This document shows, in pieces, positions 15,303 through 24,038 of a DNA stretch of 64,000 bases. The stretch lies in contig CAKOWI010000005.1 of assembly GCA_934122275.1 (NCBI GenBank), positions 14,320 to 78,319 on the forward strand. The letters run 5' to 3'. The stretch's first letter is position 1. Each line of letters opens with the position of its first letter. This DNA is from an uncultured Bacilli bacterium (GTDB lineage Bacteria > Bacillota_I > Bacilli_A > RF39 > UBA660). A model generated the notes under the pieces. It worked only from the letters and a program-made list of their open reading frames with translations. It searched no databases and was not told where the DNA came from. Made by a program: the position numbers and the translations under genes.

Positions 15303-16976
15303 ATGAAAAAGTATAATTTATTTAAAGTACTAGGAATAACTATTATAGCTATTTGGTTACTAACATTATTTATACCAGGTTCATATCTTGATTACAGTGG
15401 TAATATTGTAAAAGATACAATAAATGGTGTTGGAATATTTGGACTATTATCAAATACTAATATATCAATAACATACTTTAATAGTATTGCAGTATTTTTA
15501 ATAGCAGTAGCTATATTTTATTCTGTATTATCAAAGCTAGATGTTTATAATAACTTCGTTGATAAGACAGTACAAAAATTTGAGGGTAAAACAAGATTAT
15601 TAGTTATAATTACAACAATAGTATTTGCATTACTTTCAGTATTTGTAAGCAATAACTTAATTCTTATTGCGTTTATACCATTTATTTATAATGTTATGAA
15701 AAAGCTAGGTGTTGATAAAAAAGCCATTTTATCATCAGCAATAGTAGCTAGTTTCATTGGATCAATGGGTAGAATATATGATAATGGATTATTTAGTACA
15801 TTTAGTTTAGAAATTAATACATTATTATTAGTTAAAGTAATACTAGTTGTAATATCATTATTTATCTTAATTCTATTTATCGCACCAAAAGAGAAAAAGA
15901 CAGTTAAGGAAAGTAAGAAAACTACTAAAGCTGAAACTAAAAAAGCTGATGCTAAGAAAGTAACTTCAAAGAAAGAAACAGTTAAAGTTTCATCAAATGA
16001 AAAGAAAGTTAAAAAAGGAGTTTATGCTATATTAACCATTTTATTTGGTACTATTGGTATTAATAAGTTCTATGCTGGTAAAATTAAGCAAGGTATTTTA
16101 TGCATATTGTTCTCATGGACATTAATTCCAACTATTTTATCTATAGTAGAATTTATTACAATACTAACTATTAAGTCAGATAAAAATGGTATGATAAAAT
16201 TACCAAATGATAGAGTTAAAAAAGTTAAGTTTATAGCATGCTTAATATTATTTACTTTATTTGTAATTGGTGCAAATATACCTTGGGAGTCAATAATAAA
16301 AGATGCATCTTTATTTACTGATTTTAATACATGGCTTTCTAAACTTGCTATTGGTAAATATTCAGTATTTTCTAATTTAATTGGTACCCCAACAAGTGGA
16401 GCTACATCTGGAGTTATATCTGTATTTGGTTCTTGGTCAATAACAGATATATCAATATTGTTAGTAATATTAACTGTAGTAATAGCATTGTTTGAAGATG
16501 TCAAATTTGATAAGTTAATAGCATATTCAACAGAAGGTATTAAAAAAGTATTACCAGTTGCAATAACTGCAATGTTTGTTAGTATAGTATTAGTACTTAC
16601 TGTAACAACAGGCATTAACGTAACAATTTCTAATGCAATTTTAACTATTACAAAGGGATTTAATATTGCAACTACTACATTATGTACTATGGTTGGTAGT
16701 ATTACAACAGGAGATTATACTTACTTTGTATCTACTCTTGGAAACATATTTGTAACAGCTGTATCAAATAAAGATTATTATGGTGTTGTAGCATTTATAA
16801 TTCAATCTATTTTCTATTTAATGATGTTAGTAGTTCCAACATCTACAGGTCTTATAATTGGATTATATTATTTAGATATTCCATATGGAAAATGGATTAA
16901 ATATATATGGAAGGCATTCTTATCAATATTTGTAGTATCAATTATAATAGCAATTGTTATATTTGCATTAGTATAA
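15303..16976 (+). CDS. ion-transporter-superfamily permease with inserted TM2 domain
   Basis: 557 residues. Residues 1-195 and about 310-557 look like the two halves of a YfcC/DcuC-like (IT superfamily) carrier: many helices with re-entrant-style stretches such as ITTGDYTYFVSTLGN and PTSTGLIIGLYYLDIPYGKW. Between them sit a Lys/Thr/Ala-rich linker (about 196-236) and a complete TM2 domain (about 238-291: VYAILTILFGTIGINKFYAG...WTLIPTILSIVE). That arrangement is unusual. Start ATG 15303 follows AGGAGGAAATAGT; the frame is open back to TTG 15261 but that has no ribosome site. Substrate unknown, perhaps amino acids or dicarboxylates. Confidence 0.75.
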   Translation: MKKYNLFKVLGITIIAIWLLTLFIPGSYLDYSGNIVKDTINGVGIFGLLSNTNISITYFNSIAVFLIAVAIFYSVLSKLDVYNNFVDKTVQKFEGKTRLLVIITTIVFALLSVFVSNNLILIAFIPFIYNVMKKLGVDKKAILSSAIVASFIGSMGRIYDNGLFSTFSLEINTLLLVKVILVVISLFILILFIAPKEKKTVKESKKTTKAETKKADAKKVTSKKETVKVSSNEKKVKKGVYAILTILFGTIGINKFYAGKIKQGILCILFSWTLIPTILSIVEFITILTIKSDKNGMIKLPNDRVKKVKFIACLILFTLFVIGANIPWESIIKDASLFTDFNTWLSKLAIGKYSVFSNLIGTPTSGATSGVISVFGSWSITDISILLVILTVVIALFEDVKFDKLIAYSTEGIKKVLPVAITAMFVSIVLVLTVTTGINVTISNAILTITKGFNIATTTLCTMVGSITTGDYTYFVSTLGNIFVTAVSNKDYYGVVAFIIQSIFYLMMLVVPTSTGLIIGLYYLDIPYGKWIKYIWKAFLSIFVVSIIIAIVIFALV

Positions 16977-16997
16977 GGACTTAAATGTCCTTTTTTT
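16974..16997 (+). terminator. Rho-independent terminator
   Basis: AAGGAC/GTCCTT stem (16975-16980, 16987-16992) with a TTAAAT loop and a seven-T tail, overlapping the end of the transporter gene. Confidence 0.85.
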
Positions 16998-17059
16998 GAT
17001 GTATCAAATTTAAATATTAATACCATAACAAACATAGAATGTAAAGAAAGGAGATTTCT

Positions 17060-19318
17060 ATGTTTGTTAATTTTAGTGAGGATGCAAGACATATTTTAAA
17101 ACAAGCGCAGAAAGAAAAGGAAGAATTAAATCACCCTTATATAGGTAGTGAACATTTAATGTTATCTATACTTAAAGAGGGTTCTTTAAAGGAATTATTA
17201 AATAAGTATGGTATAACGTATCTTAAATTTAGGGAAAAATTAATATCATTAATAGGCATTGGGACTAAGAAAATGGAATTTAATTTATATACTCCTATGT
17301 TAAAAAAAATAATACAAAATGCTATATTTGAAGCAAGAGAAGATAACTTGCCAAATATAAATCCTGATCTTCTTTTTATAACTATTTTAGATGAACAAGA
17401 CGGGGTTGCTTATAGTGTACTTAGAAGTATGAAAATCAATTTAGATAGATTATATAATGATATAAAGAAAAGAAGATTTCAAAAATCACCTAAAAAGAAA
17501 AAGTTGTTAATTGAAGAAATAGGTGTTAATTTGACAAAACAAGCTAAATTAAAGAAAATAGATCCTGTTATAGGAAGAGATAAGGAAATAGAAGAAACAA
17601 TAAATATACTATTACGTAGAAAGAAAAATAATCCAATTTTACTAGGACCCGCAGGTGTTGGTAAGACTGCTATTGTAGAAGGTATTGTAAATTTGATGGT
17701 AAGTGATAAATGTCCTTCTTATTTAAAAAACAAAAACATTATTTCTCTTAATATTTTTGCTATAGTATCTGGAACTAAATACCGTGGTGAATTTGAAGAG
17801 AAAATGAAAACCATAATCAAGGAATTAGAAGAAAATGAAGATATTATCTTGTTTATAGATGAAATACATACTATAGTGGGAGCAGGAGGAGCTGAAGGTG
17901 CGATAGATGCATCTAACATATTTAAGCCAGCACTAGCTAGAGGAACAATAAAAATAATAGGAGCAACAACACTTGATGAATACAAGAAATTTATTGAGCC
18001 GGATGCTGCTTTATCAAGAAGGTTTCAAAAGATATTAATAGAAGAACCAAGTAAGGATAACTTAATAAAAATATTAACTGAAATAAAACCTTTATATGAA
18101 TCTTATCATAATATAAAAGTACCTAAAGAAATAATAAATAATATAGTTGAATTATCCAATAAATACCTAACTAATAGATATGAACCAGATAGATCAATTG
18201 ACATATTAGATGAGGTGTGTGTAAGATGTTCTAATGTACAGAGTTATGAAGAAAGAAAAAAGCAAATATTATTGGATAGAGTAGAAAAAATTAAAAAAGA
18301 AAAAATAAAGTCATTATCAAATAATGATTTTAACAGAGCATATAAGTTAAAAGAAAAAGAAAAAGAGATTCATAAAAAAATAGAAAATATAAAATTTTAT
18401 AAAAAAATAGTTAGTAGAAATGATGTTATTAATACGATAAAACAAAAAGGTAACTTAAAAATAGATGTAGATTGTAATAAAGAGTATTATAAAAAATTAG
18501 AAAGTAATATAAATAATTTAGTCATTGGTCAGGAAGATAATGTACATAAATTAATTAATTCATTAAGAGTGAGAAATAATTTTTCAGAAAAAAGAGTATA
18601 TTCTATTTTAATTAGTGGTACTAAAGGCTCTGGAAAAACGTATCTTGCAAATATATTTTTAAAACAGATAATGAATGAAAAAAATATAATAAACTTAGAT
18701 TTATCAGAGTATAAAGAATATCATACTATTAGTAAATTAATAGGAACTACTGCGGGATATCTTGGATATGATAATAAGAATAATGTATTTGAAAAGATAA
18801 GAAGTAATCCTTCTATGGCTTTAATAGTTGATAATTTTGATAAAGCATGTAGTGAAGTTAAAAATTTATTTTATAAAATATTAGAAAATGGATACATAGA
18901 AGATGCTGCAACAAATAAAATAGATTTTACTAATGCTATTATTATATTTAATGTAAATGAAAAGGAAAGTAAGAAGTTAGGATTTAATGGTAATGGTATA
19001 AATAGTGAAAAAATACATGATAAATTATTTGATATTGTTTTACTTAATATTAAACTTAATACTTTAGATTTAAAAGAAAAAGAAAAAATTGTAAGATTAA
19101 AAATAGATAATATAATAGATAATTATAGTAACGTTAAAGTTACTGTTAAAGATAATTATATAAAAGATATTTTAAATAGATTTGAAAAAGAAACATCGCT
19201 ATATTCTATTTGTTCTTATTTATATAAAAATATGAATGAAAGAATTACTAATTCAATAATGAATGATTTAACAACTATAGAAATTGATTGCAAAAAAAAA
19301 GAAAACGTAAAATTATAA
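17060..19318 (+). CDS. clpC: ClpC-like AAA+ unfoldase with degenerate second ATPase domain
   Basis: 752 residues (ClpC is about 810). Order: Clp N-domain (1-145), first AAA+ with Walker A GPAGVGKT (about 196) and Walker B LFIDEIH (about 264), a short UVR-like middle region (about 400-445), and a second AAA+ with Walker A GTKGSGKT (about 520). In the second module Walker B reads LIVDNFDKA (about 586-594), so the catalytic Glu is Asn, and the usual arginine-finger NR motif is not evident. An LGF tripeptide near 638 occupies the ClpP-docking loop position. It should feed substrates to ClpP (24037-24606). No ctsR/mcsAB neighbours. Start ATG 17060 follows AAAGGAG. Confidence 0.85.
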   Translation: MFVNFSEDARHILKQAQKEKEELNHPYIGSEHLMLSILKEGSLKELLNKYGITYLKFREKLISLIGIGTKKMEFNLYTPMLKKIIQNAIFEAREDNLPNINPDLLFITILDEQDGVAYSVLRSMKINLDRLYNDIKKRRFQKSPKKKKLLIEEIGVNLTKQAKLKKIDPVIGRDKEIEETINILLRRKKNNPILLGPAGVGKTAIVEGIVNLMVSDKCPSYLKNKNIISLNIFAIVSGTKYRGEFEEKMKTIIKELEENEDIILFIDEIHTIVGAGGAEGAIDASNIFKPALARGTIKIIGATTLDEYKKFIEPDAALSRRFQKILIEEPSKDNLIKILTEIKPLYESYHNIKVPKEIINNIVELSNKYLTNRYEPDRSIDILDEVCVRCSNVQSYEERKKQILLDRVEKIKKEKIKSLSNNDFNRAYKLKEKEKEIHKKIENIKFYKKIVSRNDVINTIKQKGNLKIDVDCNKEYYKKLESNINNLVIGQEDNVHKLINSLRVRNNFSEKRVYSILISGTKGSGKTYLANIFLKQIMNEKNIINLDLSEYKEYHTISKLIGTTAGYLGYDNKNNVFEKIRSNPSMALIVDNFDKACSEVKNLFYKILENGYIEDAATNKIDFTNAIIIFNVNEKESKKLGFNGNGINSEKIHDKLFDIVLLNIKLNTLDLKEKEKIVRLKIDNIIDNYSNVKVTVKDNYIKDILNRFEKETSLYSICSYLYKNMNERITNSIMNDLTTIEIDCKKKENVKL

Positions 19319-19340
19319 AAGATGTTTTACTTTTTTTTCT
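19305..19340 (+). terminator. weak terminator after clpC-like gene
   Basis: GTAAAA (19307-19312) pairs with TTTTAC (19325-19330) and is followed by eight T residues. The stem is short and AT-only apart from one G-C at its base. Confidence 0.5.
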
Positions 19341-19348
19341 TGTTAATA

Positions 19349-19354
19349 TATAAT
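19349..19354 (+). promoter_or_regulatory. -10 box of the cysS leader
   Basis: Exact TATAAT; a start near 19361 would put the leader-ORF ribosome site at the very 5' end of the mRNA. No clear -35 sequence is visible (the region is T-rich). Confidence 0.4.
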
Positions 19355-19380
19355 AATTGTAACAAGGGAAGTGTTATATT

Positions 19381-19470
19381 TTGAAAGATATATATTTAAT
19401 TAAAAATAAGTATTTTAGTGAAGCAATATATAATAGATTTCTTTTTTCTAACGTAAAGTGTTGTATGTAG
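19381..19470 (+). CDS. candidate cysteine-sensing leader peptide upstream of cysS
   Basis: A 29-residue frame from TTG 19381 to TAG 19470, preceded by AAGGGAAGTG, ends ...SNVKCCM with adjacent TGT codons at 19459-19464. It lies only 31 bases before the cysteinyl-tRNA synthetase start. A U-rich stretch inside it (19437-19449) can pair with the cysS ribosome site region AGAGAGGA (19487-19494), so a ribosome stalled at the Cys codons would cover or disrupt that pairing and expose the cysS start. No T-box signature is present in the same interval. The peptide and its role are inferred; the codons and spacing are seen directly. Confidence 0.5.
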   Translation: MKDIYLIKNKYFSEAIYNRFLFSNVKCCM

Positions 19471-19501
19471 TATTTATTATTTTAAAGAGAGGAAGGAATT
19501 T

Positions 19502-20893
19502 ATGAGATTATATAATACGTTAACTAAAAAAATAGAAGAATTTATTCCACATGAAGAGGGTAAAATAAAAATGTATACATGTGGACCTACAGTATATCAT
19601 TATCAGCATATTGGAAATATGAGAACTTATATTATAGAAGATATATTTGAAAAAACGTTTAAATATTTAGGATATGATGTTAAAAGAGCTATGAATATTA
19701 CTGATGTTGGTCATTTAAAAAGTGATGGGGACTCAGGAGAGGATAAGATGGTAATAGCAATGGAAAGAGAACATAAAACTTCTCATGAGATTGCAAAATT
19801 TTATACAAAAGAGTTTAAAAAAGATTGTTATTTAGTAAACATTAAATGGCCAGAAATAGTAGTTCCTGCAACTACAGAAGTAGACATGTATATAAAAATC
19901 ATTCAAAAACTACTTGATGATGGATATGCTTATGAAAGTAATGGTAATATTTATTTTGATACTTCAAAGTCTTCTAACTATTATGAATTATCTGGTAGAA
20001 ATAAAGATGACTTAATAGTAGCAAGTAGAGATGATGTAACAGAAGATGACAATAAGAAAAATGCTACTGATTTTGTTTTATGGTTTACAAATTCTAAATT
20101 TGGTAATCAAGAATTACAGTGGGAGAGTCCATTTGGAAGAGGTTTTCCAGGGTGGCATATAGAATGCTCTGGTATAGCAATTAAATATTTGGGAGAGTAT
20201 TTAGATTTACATTTTGGTGCAGAAGATGCGGTGTTTCCACATCATACAAATGAAATAGCACAAAGTGAAGCTTATCTAGGACATAAATGGTGCAACTATT
20301 GGGTACATTTATCATGGCTTTTAACTAATAACGTTAAGATGAGTAAAAGTAAAGGTCATATTCTTACTGTATCTAAACTAAAAGAAGAAGGATATAATCC
20401 ATTATCATATAGATTCTTTATATTAAATTCTTATTATCATAAACAAGTTAATTTTACGTATGAGTCTTTAGATCAAGCACAAAGTGCTTATTTAAAATTA
20501 TTAAATAAAATATCTAACATAAAAGATGATGAAGAATATAATGATAAAGACTTTAATAAATACGATAATAAATTTAAAGAATATTTATCAAATGATTTAA
20601 ACACATCTAATACACTTACACTTCTTTATGATTTATTAAAAGATGATACTATATCTTCTAATACTAAGTTAAAACTAATAGAATCTTGGGACAATGTTTT
20701 AGGATTAGATCTATTAAAGAAAGAAAATCTTGATGAAGAATTAGAAGAATATGTTAAAGATATGATTGAAAAAAGAAAAGAAGCTAAAAAGAATAAGGAT
20801 TTTGAATTAGCTGATCAAATAAGAAATGAGTTATTAGAAAAGGAAATTGAACTTAAAGATACAAGAGAAGGTACTACTTGGAATAAGTTATAA
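19502..20893 (+). CDS. cysS: cysteinyl-tRNA synthetase
   Basis: 463 residues, the class Ia enzyme that charges tRNA-Cys. HIGN signature at 36-39 (YHYQHIGNMR), zinc ligands Cys27, the Cys of WHIECSGIA and His of HHTNE, and KMSKSKGH at about 279-286 are all present. The C-terminal helical domain carries the usual RKEAKKNKDFELADQIRNEL segment. Start ATG 19502 follows GAGAGGAAGGAATTT. The adjacent leader ORF suggests control by cysteine supply. The gene ends at a large inverted repeat shared with the next start. Confidence 0.95.
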   Translation: MRLYNTLTKKIEEFIPHEEGKIKMYTCGPTVYHYQHIGNMRTYIIEDIFEKTFKYLGYDVKRAMNITDVGHLKSDGDSGEDKMVIAMEREHKTSHEIAKFYTKEFKKDCYLVNIKWPEIVVPATTEVDMYIKIIQKLLDDGYAYESNGNIYFDTSKSSNYYELSGRNKDDLIVASRDDVTEDDNKKNATDFVLWFTNSKFGNQELQWESPFGRGFPGWHIECSGIAIKYLGEYLDLHFGAEDAVFPHHTNEIAQSEAYLGHKWCNYWVHLSWLLTNNVKMSKSKGHILTVSKLKEEGYNPLSYRFFILNSYYHKQVNFTYESLDQAQSAYLKLLNKISNIKDDEEYNDKDFNKYDNKFKEYLSNDLNTSNTLTLLYDLLKDDTISSNTKLKLIESWDNVLGLDLLKKENLDEELEEYVKDMIEKRKEAKKNKDFELADQIRNELLEKEIELKDTREGTTWNKL

Positions 20894-20894
20894 T

Positions 20895-20958
20895 AAAAAA
20901 ACAATTTATAGAACATAATATTAAGGGTGATATTATGTTCTATTTAAATTGTTTTTTT
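20895..20958 (+). promoter_or_regulatory. 27-bp inverted repeat spanning the start of the next gene
   Basis: Inner arms TAGAACATAATAT (20909-20921) and ATATTATGTTCTA (20930-20942) and outer arms 20895-20908 and 20945-20958 are perfect complements, with a 2-base bulge. The 8-base loop TAAGGGTG is the ribosome binding site of the gene starting at 20935, while its ATG is buried in the stem. The 3' arm ends in seven T residues, so it also has the form of a terminator for cysS. Confidence 0.75.
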
Positions 20959-21447
20959 GTTTATTCTATTCTTGGACATCTTTTAGAAACATTAGTAGCT
21001 ATTATAACAAAAACTAATTTTAAAAGTGGATTTTTATATGGTTGGTGGACACCGGTTTATGGAATAGGAGCAGTAACAATTTTATTTATTTCAAACTACT
21101 TATTTAAAAATTTACATATGCCAAGATTTTGGGAAACTGTAATAATGTTTTTTGTAGTAGCAATTGTATTGTCAACATTAGAGGCATTAGGTGGAGTTTT
21201 ATTAGAAAAAGTATTTAATCATGTATTTTGGGATTATAATAGTCACAAATATCATATAGGAAAATATATATCACTTGAAATGACTCTACTTTGGGGAGTA
21301 GCAAGTGTTATATTTATATATTTAATTCATCCAGTACTAGAAGGTATAATAAAAAAAATACCAAAGTGGGTAACTATTACTTTAGTTTTCTTATATTTGT
21401 TTGATAATGTTAAAACATTCATAGATAAAAGGGCTAGTTTTAAATAA
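20935..21447 (+). CDS. putative ABC transporter permease, CmpB family (PF06541-like)
   Basis: 170 residues with about four to five helices. It matches the small membrane family often labelled putative ABC-transporter type IV/CmpB: FFVYSILGHLLETLV at the N-terminus, GFLYGWWTPVYGIGAV (about 32-47), a helix with STLEALGGVLLEKVF, then FWDYNSHKYHIGKYISLEMTLLWG. Function is not established. Start ATG 20935 is required by the N-terminal family motif and follows AAGGGTGAT. Its first eight codons form the right arm of the inverted repeat, so translation may be structurally gated. Confidence 0.75.
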   Translation: MFYLNCFFVYSILGHLLETLVAIITKTNFKSGFLYGWWTPVYGIGAVTILFISNYLFKNLHMPRFWETVIMFFVVAIVLSTLEALGGVLLEKVFNHVFWDYNSHKYHIGKYISLEMTLLWGVASVIFIYLIHPVLEGIIKKIPKWVTITLVFLYLFDNVKTFIDKRASFK

Positions 21448-21476
21448 TTATCATTTTACATAAAAGATAAAATACA

Positions 21477-21506
21477 TTGACCCTAATAAAAATATTGTGA
21501 TAATAT
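21477..21506 (+). promoter_or_regulatory. sigma-A-type promoter of the repeat surface protein
   Basis: TTGACC (21477-21482), 18-base spacer, TGA then TAATAT (21501-21506), i.e. an extended -10. Start of the gene is 28 bases downstream. Confidence 0.65.
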
Positions 21507-21534
21507 ATAAATATAAAGTAGAGGTGATTAGTAT

Positions 21535-24012
21535 ATGAAAAAAAATCTATTTGGATTTAATATAATAGTAATGATATATATACTATCACTAGCAACTGGA
21601 TATGCATTATTTGGAGGAAGTTTATTCGTAAATGGAACAGCAAGTACAGTAGAATATTATGATGGAGTAAAACTTCCAACTGAACCAGTAAGATTAGATT
21701 CAGTAAATAATACATATTATATAGGAACAGAGTTAACAGGAATACCATTTAGTAGTGAAGAGTGGGTAGATGATACATATACATTAAACTTTCAAAAAAG
21801 TGGTGATATGGTACCAAATTTAAAGAAAGAACAACAAACAAGTTATACGGTATCATTTACCAATCCAACAGTACTTAGTTATGCAGATAATAATATAGAA
21901 ATAGAGATATTAGATGATACAGAAAATGAGATAGTATCAGCTAATGCGGTAGTATCAAAGTTAGTAGTAAATAAAGGAGAAACAGTAGATGTAACTTTTA
22001 ATATAAATACAAAATTTACATCAGTAAATACAAATAATAGTGTAAAAGCTAAAATATCATATATGTTACAAGGATCAAGAAGATACTTTTATTTTATAGT
22101 AAATTATATAGGTGATCCAAACTATAGAAAAGATGCAGTGCTTACAACAGGAGGCAATTTTCAAAAATTACTTAATACATATAAAGCAAATATAACTGAA
22201 GTAACATTCGATGCAAATACATCAATTGAAGCAACGGTTGATACAAATACATCAGATGTAGGAAGTTATGTTGCAATGTATGATATAAGTAGTGATGGAG
22301 ATAGAACTGTATTAGGAGTTATAAAAGATGATTCCAATAACAGTGGCAAATATATACTTCATATAATGTTTGATAATGATATTATTTATGGTAATAGTGA
22401 TTGTACTAGATTATTTTATCAATTTTCCAGTCTTACTGGGATTAATAATATAAGTGTATTTGATACTAGTAAGGTATCAATTATGAGTTCTATGTTTCAA
22501 GAATGTACCAATCTTCTAAACCTTGATATGAGTGGATTTAAAACTCCTTTACTATCGTATATGGACTTAATGTTTTATAAATGTAGTAACATAAAAAGTT
22601 TAGATTTTAGTTCATTTGATACATCTAATTTAAAAGGTATGAGTCAGGCATTTAATAGTTGCAATCATTTGGTTAGCATTAATTTTACTGGATTTAATAC
22701 GTCAAAAGTAACTAGCATGAATTATTTATTTACTAATTGCTATTCATTAGAAAGTCTAGATGTGAGTGGTTTTGATACATCGAATGTAGTAAATATGTTT
22801 TATATGTTTTGTGGTGTAAGTAAAATAACTTCTTTAGACGTAAGCGGTTTTAATACTTCTAAGGTAACTAATATGGGACTTATGTTTAATGATTGTCAAG
22901 GATTAACGGAACTGGATGTAAGTAATTTTGATACTTCAAATGTAACTAATATGATTTATATGTTTGGAAGCTTAAGAGGAGTTTCGTCTTTAGATTTGAG
23001 TAATTTTAATACTTCTAAAGTAACAAATATGTTTAGAATGTTTCAGGCAAATCCTAAATTATCAAATTTAAATATATCTAGTTTTGATACTTCAAATGTA
23101 ACAAATATGCAGCAAATGTTTTTAAATTGCACCGGACTTACTACATTAGATGTTAGTCATTTCAATACATCAAAGGTTACTACGATGGAAAGTATGTTTC
23201 AAGGTTGCAATAAAATTACAGATTTAGATTTAAGTAATTTTGATACAAGTTCGGTAACGACAATGGCATCAATGTTTTATAATTGCACAGCTCTTATGAA
23301 TTTAAATATAGCTAGTTTTAATACATCTAAAGTAAAACTCATTAATAGTATGTTTAATGGGTGTTCGAATTTGGTTTCATTGGATATAAGTGGTTTTGAT
23401 ACTTCAAGTGTTACTACTATGTATTATATGTTTAATGGGTGTTCAAGTCTGACAGAACTAGATGTAAGTAATTTTAACACGTCAAATGTAACTAATATGG
23501 TTAATATGTTTGCATATTGCTCAAAGATTACCAAATTAGATGTAAGTAATTTTAATACTTCAAAAGTTGAAAAAATGCAGCAAATGTTTATAAGTTGTTA
23601 TTTACTAGATAATTTAGATGTAAGTAACTTTGACACATCAAATGTGACTGATATGAACGGTTTATTTTATAATTGTAAAAATTTAAAATCTATAAATTTG
23701 GAGAACTTTAATACTTCTAAAGTAACGTCTATGCAAAGTATGTTTGGATATTGTACTAGTTTATCGGAACTAAATATATTAAATTTCGACACGTCAAGTG
23801 TAACAAATATGAAGTGGATATTTAGAAACTCTAACTTAACTGAGCTAGATTTAAGCAGTTTTGATATGACGAATGTGGCGGATACAACAGAAATGTTTCA
23901 AGGTTGTTCAAACCTTACAACAGTATATGCAAAAACGCAAAGTGACTTAGAAAAACTATCATCATCAAGTAATAAACCGGATAATGTAGTTGTACAGCTT
24001 AAAAATGCATAA
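21535..24012 (+). CDS. secreted BspA-like/DUF285 repeat surface protein
   Basis: 825 residues. An N-terminal hydrophobic export segment (about 8-28, ending ATGYALFGG) precedes a beta-rich region (about 40-190) that recalls TasA/camelysin-type secreted proteins. Residues 309-801 are 19 tandem 26-residue units of the Mycoplasma-lipoprotein/DUF285 type, pattern F(D/N)TS.V..M..MF..C..L..LD.S. Such proteins bind host or surface ligands in several Firmicutes. No LPXTG, lipobox or C-terminal helix is seen, so anchoring would be by the N-terminal segment or not at all. Start ATG 21535 follows AGAGGTGATT. Confidence 0.85.
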   Translation: MKKNLFGFNIIVMIYILSLATGYALFGGSLFVNGTASTVEYYDGVKLPTEPVRLDSVNNTYYIGTELTGIPFSSEEWVDDTYTLNFQKSGDMVPNLKKEQQTSYTVSFTNPTVLSYADNNIEIEILDDTENEIVSANAVVSKLVVNKGETVDVTFNINTKFTSVNTNNSVKAKISYMLQGSRRYFYFIVNYIGDPNYRKDAVLTTGGNFQKLLNTYKANITEVTFDANTSIEATVDTNTSDVGSYVAMYDISSDGDRTVLGVIKDDSNNSGKYILHIMFDNDIIYGNSDCTRLFYQFSSLTGINNISVFDTSKVSIMSSMFQECTNLLNLDMSGFKTPLLSYMDLMFYKCSNIKSLDFSSFDTSNLKGMSQAFNSCNHLVSINFTGFNTSKVTSMNYLFTNCYSLESLDVSGFDTSNVVNMFYMFCGVSKITSLDVSGFNTSKVTNMGLMFNDCQGLTELDVSNFDTSNVTNMIYMFGSLRGVSSLDLSNFNTSKVTNMFRMFQANPKLSNLNISSFDTSNVTNMQQMFLNCTGLTTLDVSHFNTSKVTTMESMFQGCNKITDLDLSNFDTSSVTTMASMFYNCTALMNLNIASFNTSKVKLINSMFNGCSNLVSLDISGFDTSSVTTMYYMFNGCSSLTELDVSNFNTSNVTNMVNMFAYCSKITKLDVSNFNTSKVEKMQQMFISCYLLDNLDVSNFDTSNVTDMNGLFYNCKNLKSINLENFNTSKVTSMQSMFGYCTSLSELNILNFDTSSVTNMKWIFRNSNLTELDLSSFDMTNVADTTEMFQGCSNLTTVYAKTQSDLEKLSSSSNKPDNVVVQLKNA
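22459..23937 (+). repeat. 19 tandem 78-bp coding repeats
   Basis: Units begin FDTS or FNTS; unit 18 is one residue short. Units alternate FDTSN/S and FNTSK from unit 3 to 13, so the true period is 52 residues; the alternation breaks at units 14-15 (both FNTS). Confidence 0.9.
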
Positions 24013-24038
24013 AATCAAGGATATCCTTGATTTTTTTT
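24011..24038. terminator. bidirectional terminator
   Basis: Perfect 24-base palindrome (24011-24034) with core CAAGGATATCCTTG, A-run left and T-run right, between the convergent surface-protein and clpP genes. Confidence 0.9.

Noticed and set aside
16070..16615. 181-codon minus-strand frame inside the TM2 transporter gene
   Set aside because: Antisense shadow; composition mirrors the hydrophobic gene and the plus strand has the domain evidence.
19319..19501. T-box riboswitch before cysS
   Set aside because: The T-box sequence with GGTGGNACCGCG is absent and the spacer is too short.
22459..23937. CRISPR-like repeat array
   Set aside because: Repeats are 78-bp, in frame and coding, without spacers; no cas genes.
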